NCBI GenBank assembly: GCA_035626995.1
Contig: DASPMP010000001.1
Location: 1 to 13,790, forward strand
Origin: DASPMP01 sp035626995
GTDB lineage: Bacteria; Gemmatimonadota; Gemmatimonadetes; Gemmatimonadales; Gemmatimonadaceae
Length of the DNA: 13,790 nucleotides
Reading direction: 5' to 3'
The position numbers and the translations under genes were made by a program. The notes beneath the pieces were generated by a model. That model did no database searches and was not told where the DNA came from. It saw only the letters and a program-made list of their open reading frames with translations. Positions 1 to 5,512 of this stretch are shown here, piece after piece (the first letter of the stretch is position 1; the number at the start of each line of letters is the position of its first letter).

Positions 1-198
1 GGTCCATGCAGTGACATGAAGTACCAGCTCCCAGATGCTGTGGGCCCCAGGAACCGGCCGCGCTGCTGCTTGTGTCGCCGTCACGCCTTCCAGGAGATCC
101 GCGAGCGCGGACCCATGCCACATGGGGCCACTCACCGACCGCTCGATTGCTTCCCCGACTCTATGGCCTCTGCTCATGCTGCTTAGCTTCCGGGCCAT
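1..198 (-). CDS. DinB family protein, N-terminal part (runs off left edge)
   Basis: The minus strand is open for 66 codons from an ATG at 198 to the window edge. The visible protein contains the stretch ALADLLEGVTATQAAARP followed by GAHSIWELVLHVTAW (residues 31-65). This is the typical first two helices of DinB/YfiT-like four-helix-bundle proteins, in which the first metal-ligand histidine lies in the HSIWELVLH segment. Members are putative metal-dependent hydrolases or thiol transferases, and the actual substrate cannot be told here. The C-terminal part, with the remaining histidine ligands, lies outside the window. The start is uncertain. The ATG at 198 has no Shine-Dalgarno sequence and leaves only 2 bases to the start of the divergent gene. 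A second ATG at 177 (Met8) has GGAAG about 9 bases upstream and may be the true start. Confidence 0.8.
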   Translation of the reverse strand, partial: MARKLSSMSRGHRVGEAIERSVSGPMWHGSALADLLEGVTATQAAARPVPGAHSIWELVLHVTAWT

Positions 199-200
199 CG

Positions 201-662
201 ATGCCACTGTCAAGGCTGCTGCTGTTGATCTGGATCCTGGGGCTGCTCGGTGTCGCGGCCGAGCTGGTGTTGCTCGAACACTACGAGGACGTGAAGCAGT
301 TCATCCCCTTTGTCGTGATCGCCGGGTGCGTCCTGGTGGGCGCATGGCTCGCGATCCGTCCGGGGCAGAGGGCCGCCGAGCGTGCCTTTCAGCTGACCAT
401 CGCGCTTCTCGCGATCTCAGGGGTTCTTGGTGTCGTTTTTCACTACTGGGGAAATCTCGAGTTCGAGCGCGAACGCGACGCGTCGCTCAGCGGGCTCCGT
501 CTCGTCTGGGAGGTCCTCACCGGCGCCACCCCTGCGCTGGCGCCCGGAACCATGATCCTGTTCGCATTCATCGGATACGCGGTGATCGAGGCACGACGGC
601 AGCCTCGTCGATCATCTGAAGCTGAGAGCCGCGGCCGCGGCCACGAGCCGAGGCCGAGTTGA
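201..662 (+). CDS. small four-helix integral membrane protein of unknown function
   Basis: A 153-residue protein with four clear hydrophobic segments at about residues 4-26, 35-53, 62-82 and 110-129. A charged loop lies between helices 3 and 4 (NLEFERERDASLSG) and an arginine- and glutamate-rich tail follows the last helix. The segment around WEVLTGATPALAPGTMIL (103-120) looks like a conserved family motif, and I have an impression of similar unnamed proteins in Acidobacteria and Gemmatimonadota. No function is assigned. The frame is open further upstream, to an in-frame ATC GTG-type start at 72, but the residues encoded there do not look like protein and overlap the divergent DinB gene, so the ATG at 201 was chosen. 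No good Shine-Dalgarno sequence precedes it. Confidence 0.72.
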   Translation: MPLSRLLLLIWILGLLGVAAELVLLEHYEDVKQFIPFVVIAGCVLVGAWLAIRPGQRAAERAFQLTIALLAISGVLGVVFHYWGNLEFERERDASLSGLRLVWEVLTGATPALAPGTMILFAFIGYAVIEARRQPRRSSEAESRGRGHEPRPS

Positions 663-733
663 CTCTGGCGTCCCTGCGGTCCCACAGCACATTTTGACGT
701 TGCAGCCTGACTCCCATTTCCAGGAATCATCCC

Positions 734-1993
734 ATGACGGTTACCTCGCAGCCGACGGATCAGCCCACGGGCCAGATTCTCACCGATCAGAAGGTTCTGG
801 AGAAGCTCTTTCGACAGCATTATGCGCGATACCTCGCGAGTGCGAAGAAGCAGCTGGGCGAACCGGCGCATGCGGCGCCGCGCGTCGTCTCCAAGGCGTT
901 CAATCAGGCCTGGCAGGATCGCAAGCGCTTCACGTCATTCGACGAGCTCGACGCCTTCATTGGCGCGCAGATTCACTACGGAGCTACCCGCGAGGTGAGC
1001 CGCCGCGCCGGCCTGCATCGCATGGATCACCACGAGGGACTCGGCGGCGGCGCGCATACCAAGCATGAAACCCATGAGATGACGGTCGACGAGGCGTGGG
1101 ATCGCCTCGAGCACACGTTGCAGGGAGGTGCTCCCGAGGCGTACCGCGCGCGAGCCTCCTCGGCGCGGCATGAAGCCGCCGAGCACGTGAAAGGACTGGC
1201 GAAGGGCACGAACTGGACGCCCATGATCCTCATCGGATTGGTGGGGCTCGTCGTCATCGCCGCCGCAACGTGGTACGCGGGGAAGGTCGGAAGCGAACGT
1301 GCCCTCGGAAACGCGCTGTCGGGCGCGGATGTGCGGCATTCGGAAATCGGTGCGGGCCAGGTCGCGAACGTCACCTTCCCCGACAGCACCATCGCGCTGC
1401 TCGGCCCCGAATCGCGCGTGACGGTTCCCAATCGCTTCGGTCCCAAGGTCCGCGGCGTGAAGCTGGAAGGAGTCGCGAGCTTCAACGTCACGAAGGCGCA
1501 GCCGGTCCCCTTCGAAGTCCGCGCCGGAGACGTCGCCGTCATCGCGCGCGGCACCGTGTTTACGGTCCGTCGCTATCGCGACGAAGCCAACGTCATCGTA
1601 CATGTCCGCGAGGGCACCGTCGACGTGCGCCATGGGGAGACCATCCGCAATGTGCCGCAGGGGATGAGCCTTCGCGTCGCCGCAGACGGCAAGATGAGCG
1701 TGCCGAGCGCCGAGGAGCTGCAGGAAGCCACGACCTGGATCGACGGCAACGTGACGATCGCCGGACGTGAGCTCCGCTACGTGCTCCCGCAGGTGAAGCG
1801 GTGGTTCGGGCTGGACATCAAGGTCCAGGACACGACGCTGCTGCGCCGGACGGTATTCCTCTCAGCGCCGATGAACTCACGGGGGGGCGCGGTGCGGTCC
1901 ATCGAGCAGAGCGGCGGCCTGCGCTTCACGCAGATCGGCGACAACATGGCGTTCGAGGACACCCTGCCGAGCCGGCCGGCGCGTCGCCGGTAA
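734..1993 (+). CDS. sigma-70 region-2-like domain fused to membrane-anchored FecR-like protein
   Basis: The 419-residue protein has AGGAA (722-726) seven bases before its ATG. Residues about 20-92 (KVLEKLFRQHYARYL... to ...REVSRR) resemble region 2 of ECF sigma factors, but the usual acidic AED-VQ core motif is replaced by HAAPRVVSKAF, so core or promoter binding may be lost. A linker of about 60 residues follows, then one membrane helix at about 162-182. Next comes a FecR-type beta domain at about 203-308, with FPDSTIALLGPESRVTV, GVASFNV and ARGTVFTV. At 338-407 is an STN/DUF4974-like domain (GRELRYVLPQVKRWFGLDIKV). In classic FecR proteins the cytoplasmic N-terminus binds a separate ECF sigma factor and the periplasmic part senses an outer-membrane receptor. 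Here a sigma-like domain occupies the cytoplasmic position. No TonB receptor or stand-alone sigma gene is in the window. The FecR part is secure; the sigma-like reading of the N-terminus is moderately sure. Confidence 0.82.
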   Translation: MTVTSQPTDQPTGQILTDQKVLEKLFRQHYARYLASAKKQLGEPAHAAPRVVSKAFNQAWQDRKRFTSFDELDAFIGAQIHYGATREVSRRAGLHRMDHHEGLGGGAHTKHETHEMTVDEAWDRLEHTLQGGAPEAYRARASSARHEAAEHVKGLAKGTNWTPMILIGLVGLVVIAAATWYAGKVGSERALGNALSGADVRHSEIGAGQVANVTFPDSTIALLGPESRVTVPNRFGPKVRGVKLEGVASFNVTKAQPVPFEVRAGDVAVIARGTVFTVRRYRDEANVIVHVREGTVDVRHGETIRNVPQGMSLRVAADGKMSVPSAEELQEATTWIDGNVTIAGRELRYVLPQVKRWFGLDIKVQDTTLLRRTVFLSAPMNSRGGAVRSIEQSGGLRFTQIGDNMAFEDTLPSRPARRR

Positions 1994-2001
1994 GAAGAAC
2001 G

Positions 2002-2139
2002 GTTTGGGAGATTCAGAGATTGAGAGTTTCAGGGTTTGAGAGTTTGACCACTCGGCTGATTGAGCGTCCCACTGCTCAAACCCTGAAACCCTGAAACCCT
2101 GAAACCCTCAAACCCTGAAACCCTCAAACCCTCAAACCC
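2002..2139. repeat. inverted arrays of an octamer repeat (T[C/G]AAACCC) with G-quadruplex potential
   Basis: The right arm (2076-2139) is eight perfect tandem copies of TCAAACCC or TGAAACCC, differing only at the second base. The left arm (2002-2049) is six degenerate copies of the complementary octamer (GTTTGGGA, GATTCAGA, GATTGAGA, GTTTCAGG, GTTTGAGA, GTTTGACC). The arms can pair: 2020-2040 is complementary to 2107-2127 with one mismatch. On the minus strand the right arm gives eight GGG runs separated by exactly five bases, starting directly after the TAA of the DUF4142 gene. The array fills the gap between two convergent genes and may act as a two-way transcription barrier or 3'-end stabiliser. 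That role is inference; no T-run typical of intrinsic terminators is present. Confidence 0.9.
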
Positions 2140-2814
2140 TTACGGGCTAACGCCCAGCGTCGTCGCGACCGACTTCGCGTGGTCGCGGTGCTTCGACAGC
2201 GACTCGAGCGACTTTTCGATGTGATCCTCGAGGTCGTCGTCGTGCGCGTTCTTGATGTTCGCGCTCAGCAGGTCGATCTCATTCTGGTGATGGCTTGCCT
2301 GGAAGCGCAGGAACGCCGCGTCCCAGCCGGACCCCGCCTGCATGTTGCGCAGCATCGTCAGCATCTGTCGCGTGCGCATCCCTTCGGGATCGTACGCCAT
2401 CGGCTGCGCGCCGACGTCCTCGTCCGTGATGATCTCGTGCGTCTTGGCGAGGTGCGCGGTGTGATCCGTCACCAGCATTCCCCCGAAATCGCGGACCTGC
2501 TGGCTCGTTCCCTTCGACTGCGCGAGCTGGCCGAGCTGGATCTCGAGCGAGTCGCCGGCCGCCATATGTGCCGTGATGTTTTTCTCATTCATCTTGTCGA
2601 CATACGCCGACAGGTCGAATGGTGTGGTGAGGCTGACGTCGCCGCCGGACACCACCGTCGTGCTCGTGGTCGGGGTCGTGCTCACCGTGCTCACGGCCGA
2701 CTCATCCTTCGAGATGCGGATGCCGCTGCCCGTCGTACGCGCCTGGGCTTCCGCCGCTGACGCAAAGACCAGTGCCCCCATGCCGAGCAGGACCGAAGTG
2801 CGATGCAGTTTCAT
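2140..2814 (-). CDS. secreted DUF4142 family protein
   Basis: The 224-residue protein starts with a signal peptide (MKLHRTSVLLGMGALVFASA, cleavage likely near AEA-Q at 23-24). A serine/threonine/valine-rich low-complexity spacer follows (about 38-62). A helical DUF4142 domain covers about 66-218, with the features KNITAHMAAGDSLEIQLGQLA, VRDFGGMLVTDHTAHL and HHQNEIDLL. The family fold resembles ferritin-like bundles, proteins are exported, and the biochemical role is unknown. Translation start is secure: AGGAGGA (2822-2828) lies seven bases from the ATG. The TAA stop (2140-2142) abuts the octamer repeat array, so the 3' end of the mRNA will be very G-rich. Confidence 0.88.
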   Translation of the reverse strand: MKLHRTSVLLGMGALVFASAAEAQARTTGSGIRISKDESAVSTVSTTPTTSTTVVSGGDVSLTTPFDLSAYVDKMNEKNITAHMAAGDSLEIQLGQLAQSKGTSQQVRDFGGMLVTDHTAHLAKTHEIITDEDVGAQPMAYDPEGMRTRQMLTMLRNMQAGSGWDAAFLRFQASHHQNEIDLLSANIKNAHDDDLEDHIEKSLESLSKHRDHAKSVATTLGVSP

Positions 2815-2828
2815 GTGCGTATCCTCCT

Positions 2829-2844
2829 GAGTTCAGCTGAATTC
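2829..2844. promoter_or_regulatory. near-perfect palindrome upstream of the DUF4142 gene
   Basis: GAGTTCAGCTGAATTC is a 16-base palindrome with one mismatched pair and a perfect 10-base core (2832-2841). It directly adjoins the Shine-Dalgarno sequence of the DUF4142 gene, inside the 134-base divergent region shared with gcvT. It could be an operator. No family is suggested by the sequence, and a chance palindrome cannot be excluded. Confidence 0.25.
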
Positions 2845-2936
2845 GTGTTTTCGTCGTTCTCCTGCAGGCGCAAGTCGCTTGCCGGTGGTGACATTCCGGC
2901 CCAACGATTCGGCTGTGAATTGCGGCTGCGTTCGCT

Positions 2937-2942
2937 CATATT
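2937..2942 (+). promoter_or_regulatory. -10-like hexamer for a possibly leaderless gcvT transcript
   Basis: CATATT matches four of six consensus -10 bases and ends six bases before the gcvT ATG (2949), so transcription would be expected to start at or very near the A of the start codon. No Shine-Dalgarno sequence lies upstream of the ATG, in line with a leaderless mRNA. No convincing -35 box was found. Confidence 0.45.
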
Positions 2943-2948
2943 CCCCGC

Positions 2949-4058
2949 ATGACGACTGCTGCCGCCGGGCTGCGACGCACGCCCTTCTACGACATCCACA
3001 AGGCGCTCAACGCCAGGATCGTCCCCTTCGCCGGCTACGAGATGCCGGTGAATTACCCCGCGGGAATCACCGCCGAGCACAACGCCGTGCGCACCCAGGC
3101 CGGCCTGTTTGACGTGTCACACATGGGGGAGTTCGTCATTCGCGGCGACCGCATGGTCGACTTCGTGAACTACGTCACCACCAACGACGTGGCCTCGCTC
3201 GCGGATGGGCAGGTGCACTACTCCACGATGCTGTACGAGAACGGCACCATCGTCGACGACTGCCTGGTCTACAAATTCGCAGACCGCATCGTGATGGTGG
3301 TGAATGCGTCCAATCGTCAGAAGGACTTCGCCCATATCAACCAGCATGCGGCGCGCTTCGGTGTGCAGATGGCCGACATCAGCGACGACATCGCGCTCCT
3401 TGCGGTGCAGGGCCCCATCGCCGAGCAGATCCTCCAGCCGCTGGTCGACATCGACCTTTCGGCCATCAAGTACTACTGGCACTCCTGGGGACACGTGAGC
3501 GGTATGCATGCACTCATCTCGCGCACGGGCTACACGGGTGAGGACGGCTTCGAGCTGTACTTCGACCCGCGTTTCGCCGCCCCCATCTGGAACCAGCTTG
3601 TCGCCTCCGGGAAGGTCACGCCGGCCGGACTCGGCGCGCGCGATACCCTTCGCCTCGAGATGGGAATGGCGCTGTACGGCAACGACATCGACGACACCGT
3701 CACGCCCCTCGAAGCCAACCTTGGGTGGCTCACGAAGCTGAACAAGGGCGAGTTCGTCGGCCGCGATGCGCTCGTGAAGCAGAAGGAGCAGGGCTTGCCG
3801 CGCAAACTCGTGGGCTTCACCGTGGACGACGGCCGCTCGATCGCGCGCCACGGGCACCCTGTCTTTTTCGATGGAAAGCCCAGCGGGGAAGTGCGCAGCG
3901 GCACGATGAGCCCATCCCTCGGAAAGCCCATTGGAACCGCGTACCTGCCCCCCGCGGGGACGAAGGAAGGTTCGAAGCTCGAGATCGACATTCGCGGCAA
4001 GCGCGTCACGGCAACGGTGGTCAAGCCGCCGTTCTACAAGGAGGCGAGCCATAAGTAG
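2949..4058 (+). CDS. gcvT: aminomethyltransferase (glycine cleavage system T protein)
   Basis: At 369 residues this has the normal length for GcvT. The enzyme takes the aminomethyl group from the lipoyl arm of the H protein and, with tetrahydrofolate, releases ammonia and forms 5,10-methylene-tetrahydrofolate in the cytoplasm. Typical motifs are present: TPFYDIHKALNARIVPFAGYEMPV at the N-terminus (residues 11-34), FDVSHMGE (54-61), NGTIVDDCLVYK (98-109) with the conserved folate-site aspartates, SRTGYTGEDGFELY (191-204), GLGARDTLRLEMG (227-239) and the C-terminal barrel with GEVRSGTMSPSLGKPIGTAYL. No gcvH or gcvP is in the window. The gene heads a tight unit with the two AhpD-fold genes downstream: it overlaps the next gene by 8 bases and carries that gene's Shine-Dalgarno sequence in its last codons. 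Confidence 0.96.
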   Translation: MTTAAAGLRRTPFYDIHKALNARIVPFAGYEMPVNYPAGITAEHNAVRTQAGLFDVSHMGEFVIRGDRMVDFVNYVTTNDVASLADGQVHYSTMLYENGTIVDDCLVYKFADRIVMVVNASNRQKDFAHINQHAARFGVQMADISDDIALLAVQGPIAEQILQPLVDIDLSAIKYYWHSWGHVSGMHALISRTGYTGEDGFELYFDPRFAAPIWNQLVASGKVTPAGLGARDTLRLEMGMALYGNDIDDTVTPLEANLGWLTKLNKGEFVGRDALVKQKEQGLPRKLVGFTVDDGRSIARHGHPVFFDGKPSGEVRSGTMSPSLGKPIGTAYLPPAGTKEGSKLEIDIRGKRVTATVVKPPFYKEASHK

Positions 4059-4365
4059 CGGACGCTATCGCGAGCTCGTCGCGAACACGACGCACGCCGT
4101 ACTCGACTCCGACGGCGTCACCCCCAGCCAGCTGCGCTGGGCGGCGTTTCATCGTCGCGTCGATGAACTTCCCGCCGAGCTGCGTCCCTACGTGGAGAAG
4201 GTTGCCGCGCACGCATGGCGGGTGACCGACGAGGATGTCGAAGCGCTCACGCGTGCCGGCCATTCCGAGGACGCCATCTTCGAGGTCACCGCCGCTGCCG
4301 CCCTGGGCGCCGCAATCATGCGCCTCGAGCGCGGGCTCATCGTGCTGGAGGAAAGCCGCGCATGA
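4051..4365 (+). CDS. small AhpD/CMD-like helical protein, apparent ATA start
   Basis: A protein of about 104 residues (from the ATA), rich in alanine and helices. Its C-terminal half (VEKVAAHAWRVTDEDVEALTRAGHSEDAIFEVTAAAALGAAI) resembles the helical hairpin of carboxymuconolactone decarboxylase/AhpD-fold proteins. It contains no cysteine, so it cannot carry the CxxC redox site itself and may be a partner of the next gene product. The start is odd. AAGGAGG (4038-4044) lies six bases before an ATA codon at 4051, and the frame has no ATG, GTG or TTG between 3934 and about 4190. The only normal upstream start (ATG 3931) would force a 128-base overlap with gcvT and an arginine/serine-rich non-protein-like leader. 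The ATA is therefore chosen. The stop overlaps the next ATG as ATGA, which suggests translational coupling. Confidence 0.7.
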   Translation: MSSGRYRELVANTTHAVLDSDGVTPSQLRWAAFHRRVDELPAELRPYVEKVAAHAWRVTDEDVEALTRAGHSEDAIFEVTAAAALGAAIMRLERGLIVLEESRA

Positions 4366-4949
4366 GGCTGAAACGGCTCGTCAACCGGCACCGCCTCCCG
4401 CAGAAGCTCGTCCTCGCGATGATCCGCATCGTGAGCCGGCGACGCGCGCCTGACATTATCCGGACGCTGTTCTATCGCCCCGAGTTCCTCGGAAAGCCGA
4501 TGAGCAAGTGGACGCAGGCTGTCATGCGCGGCCCCTCAGACTGGAGCGTGGCCGAACGCGAGCTGTTTGCTGCGTTCACGTCGAAGCTCAACCAATGCGT
4601 CTTTTGAATGGAGTCTCACGGCGCGGTCGCGTCGAGAGCGTACGGCAGCAAGGACAAGGTTCGGGCGGTCCTCGACGATTGGCGAACAGCGCCGCTCGAG
4701 GAACGAACCCGCGCGATGCTCGGCTTCATCGAGAAGCTCACCCTGGCCCCGGACACGCTGACGGCCGCTGACGTCGCTCCGCTCCGGCAGGCGGGGCTGT
4801 CAGACGAGGCTATCGAGGATGCAATTCACGTCTGCACCCTGTTCAGCGTGTATACGCGGCTGGCGGACTCCTTCAGGTTCGATATCCCGCCGCAGGCTGG
4901 ATTCGAGCAGTCCGCGACGAACCTGCTCCGTCGCGGCTACAACATCTAG
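4362..4949 (+). CDS. AhpD-like (CMD family) selenoprotein, in-frame TGA read as selenocysteine
   Basis: Read through the TGA at 4605-4607, this gives a 195-residue CMD/AhpD-fold protein. Before the TGA are RTLFYRPEFLGKPMSKWTQ and GPSDWSVAERELFAAF; after it, in the same frame, come HGAVASRAYG, VLDDWRTAPLEERTRAMLGF and LRQAGLSDEAIEDAIHVCTLF. Both halves are what one expects of a single peroxidase-related family member. The residues E67, C79, residue 82 (TGA) and H86 have exactly the spacing of the AhpD catalytic set (E118, C130, C133, H137 in the mycobacterial enzyme), so the TGA replaces the attacking cysteine: C-V-F-U-M-E-S-H. A SECIS-like hairpin follows. GGAGG (4347-4351) lies ten bases before the ATG, which overlaps the previous stop. 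The expected role is reduction of peroxides or disulfides. The alternatives, a nonsense mutation or a sequencing error in TGC/TGT, are less likely given the hairpin. Confidence 0.85.
4605..4607 (+). other. recoded UGA (selenocysteine codon) at catalytic position
   Basis: This TGA is codon 82 of the AhpD-like gene, three residues after C79 and four before H86, exactly where the second cysteine of CxxCxxxH belongs. The frame continues to a TAG at 4947. The following ATG (4608) could in principle restart translation, but no Shine-Dalgarno sequence precedes it and the product would lack both redox residues. Confidence 0.8.
4613..4639 (+). promoter_or_regulatory. bacterial SECIS-like hairpin
   Basis: CGGCGC (4619-4624) pairs with GCGTCG (4629-4634), including one G-U pair, around the four-base loop GGUC (4625-4628). 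Below an A-A mismatch, CTC (4615-4617) pairs with GAG (4636-4638), and G4613 can pair with C4639 if U4614 is bulged. The loop begins 18 bases after the TGA, close to the spacing I recall for E. coli fdhF, whose SelB-binding hairpin also shows GGUC in its apical loop. This supports selenocysteine insertion. The hairpin is wholly inside the coding region. Confidence 0.75.
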
Positions 4950-5221
4950 ACGGCGTTCGCGCGCTTCCGGGCCTGTACGGGCTCAGCCTGCCTGCACATT
5001 TCCTCCAGCAGGGGCGGCTCATGGAATTCCCATCCCTGTGGAATTGGAGCGAGCCGACGCTTCTGCTGGGACGACTCGAAGCAGAGCCACCCATTGGTGA
5101 ATGCCGGCTGGAGCGTGCTCCTGGACAGGACCTCAGTGGCGGGGCTGAATCCAGCCTGAGTGGGAAAGACCTCCCACACTCGCCATTCCACGCCGGTGGA
5201 GTCGGTAAAGCCACGAAGCAT
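4946..5221 (-). CDS. conserved hypothetical protein, 91 aa
   Basis: A small soluble protein beginning MLRGFTDSTGVEWRVWEVFP, with the central motif NGWLCFESSQQKRRLAPIPQGWE (residues 43-65) and a C-terminal acidic then basic tail. The GWLCFES..KRRL.P.P.GW pattern looks like a recurrent unnamed family in Gemmatimonadota-type genomes (recalled, not checked). No signal peptide or membrane segment is seen, and function is unknown. It is the second gene of a minus-strand pair, 11 bases after the stop of the 70-residue gene, with only a weak Shine-Dalgarno (GGCAGG). Its TAG shares the palindrome CTAG with the TAG of the convergent selenoprotein gene. Confidence 0.78.
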   Translation of the reverse strand: MLRGFTDSTGVEWRVWEVFPTQAGFSPATEVLSRSTLQPAFTNGWLCFESSQQKRRLAPIPQGWEFHEPPLLEEMCRQAEPVQARKRANAV

Positions 5222-5232
5222 GTGCCTGCCGG

Positions 5233-5445
5233 TCAGCTGATGGAGGGGGTGAAACCAGTCGATTGCTCACGATACGCGGCCCAATCGTCGCGCATTCGAT
5301 ACCGGACGTCGATCTCCGCCATGCGCTGCACCAGGGCCTCGAATTCTTCCTGGCAGAAATTTTCGCAGACGCGACGAATTCTCGACGCGATGTCGCGTTT
5401 GGTCGTATCGAGCGCCACGCTGCGCTCCAGCTCTCCCATGCGCAT
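5233..5445 (-). CDS. small hypothetical protein, 70 aa
   Basis: The 70-residue product is charged and mostly helical in appearance: MRMGELERSVALDTTKRD, then ASRIRRVCENFCQEEFEALV and QRMAEIDVRYRMRDDWAAY. It has two cysteines five apart (CENFC) but no recognised domain. ATG 5445 or the in-frame ATG 5439 may start it, and neither has a strong Shine-Dalgarno. It leads the two-gene minus-strand unit with the 91-residue gene and is divergent from the MoaB-like gene across a 67-base region containing two small palindromes. I do not recognise the family. Coding is supported by a plausible amino-acid mix and operon spacing. Confidence 0.65.
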   Translation of the reverse strand: MRMGELERSVALDTTKRDIASRIRRVCENFCQEEFEALVQRMAEIDVRYRMRDDWAAYREQSTGFTPSIS

Positions 5446-5458
5446 GCCGGATTTCCAC

Positions 5459-5486
5459 GCACAGTATGTGCCCTAGCACACAGTGC
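5459..5486. promoter_or_regulatory. two small palindromes in a divergent intergenic region
   Basis: GCACAGTATGTGC (5459-5471) and GCACACAGTGC (5476-5486) are perfect short palindromes with similar GCAC...GTGC arms. Their centres are 16 bases apart, so they would lie on roughly the same face of the DNA. They sit between the divergent 70-residue gene and the MoaB-like gene, just upstream of the latter's -10-like hexamer. A repressor site is possible but unproven. Confidence 0.3.
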
Positions 5487-5500
5487 GGACCAAAAGCCAC

Positions 5501-5506
5501 TATTCT
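5501..5506 (+). promoter_or_regulatory. -10-like hexamer for a possibly leaderless moaB-like transcript
   Basis: TATTCT matches four of six consensus -10 bases and ends six bases before the ATG at 5513. No Shine-Dalgarno sequence is present. The arrangement is the same as in front of gcvT and the sigma-54 activator. Confidence 0.45.
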
Positions 5507-5512
5507 GCCAGC

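Noticed and set aside
1..186. Plus-strand open frame entering from the left edge and ending at TAG 184
   Set aside because: The peptide is cysteine/arginine/proline-rich without family features, while the minus strand here encodes a clear DinB-type segment.
2002..2139. CRISPR array
   Set aside because: The octamer units are contiguous, without spacers, and far too short for CRISPR repeats.
2888..2893. GTGACA as a -35 box for gcvT
   Set aside because: It lies more than 40 bases upstream of the -10-like hexamer and no -10 element is found at 16-18 bases from it.
3117..4052. Minus-strand open frame (311 codons) opposite gcvT
   Set aside because: Same reason: antisense shadow of gcvT with no protein-like features.
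4362..4607. Reading the AhpD-like locus as a pseudogene or as two separate genes
   Set aside because: The frame is the same before and after the TGA, codon and family quality is kept on both sides, the TGA hits the catalytic cysteine position exactly, and a SECIS-like hairpin follows. ATG 4608 has no ribosome-binding site. A base error remains possible and is listed as a test.
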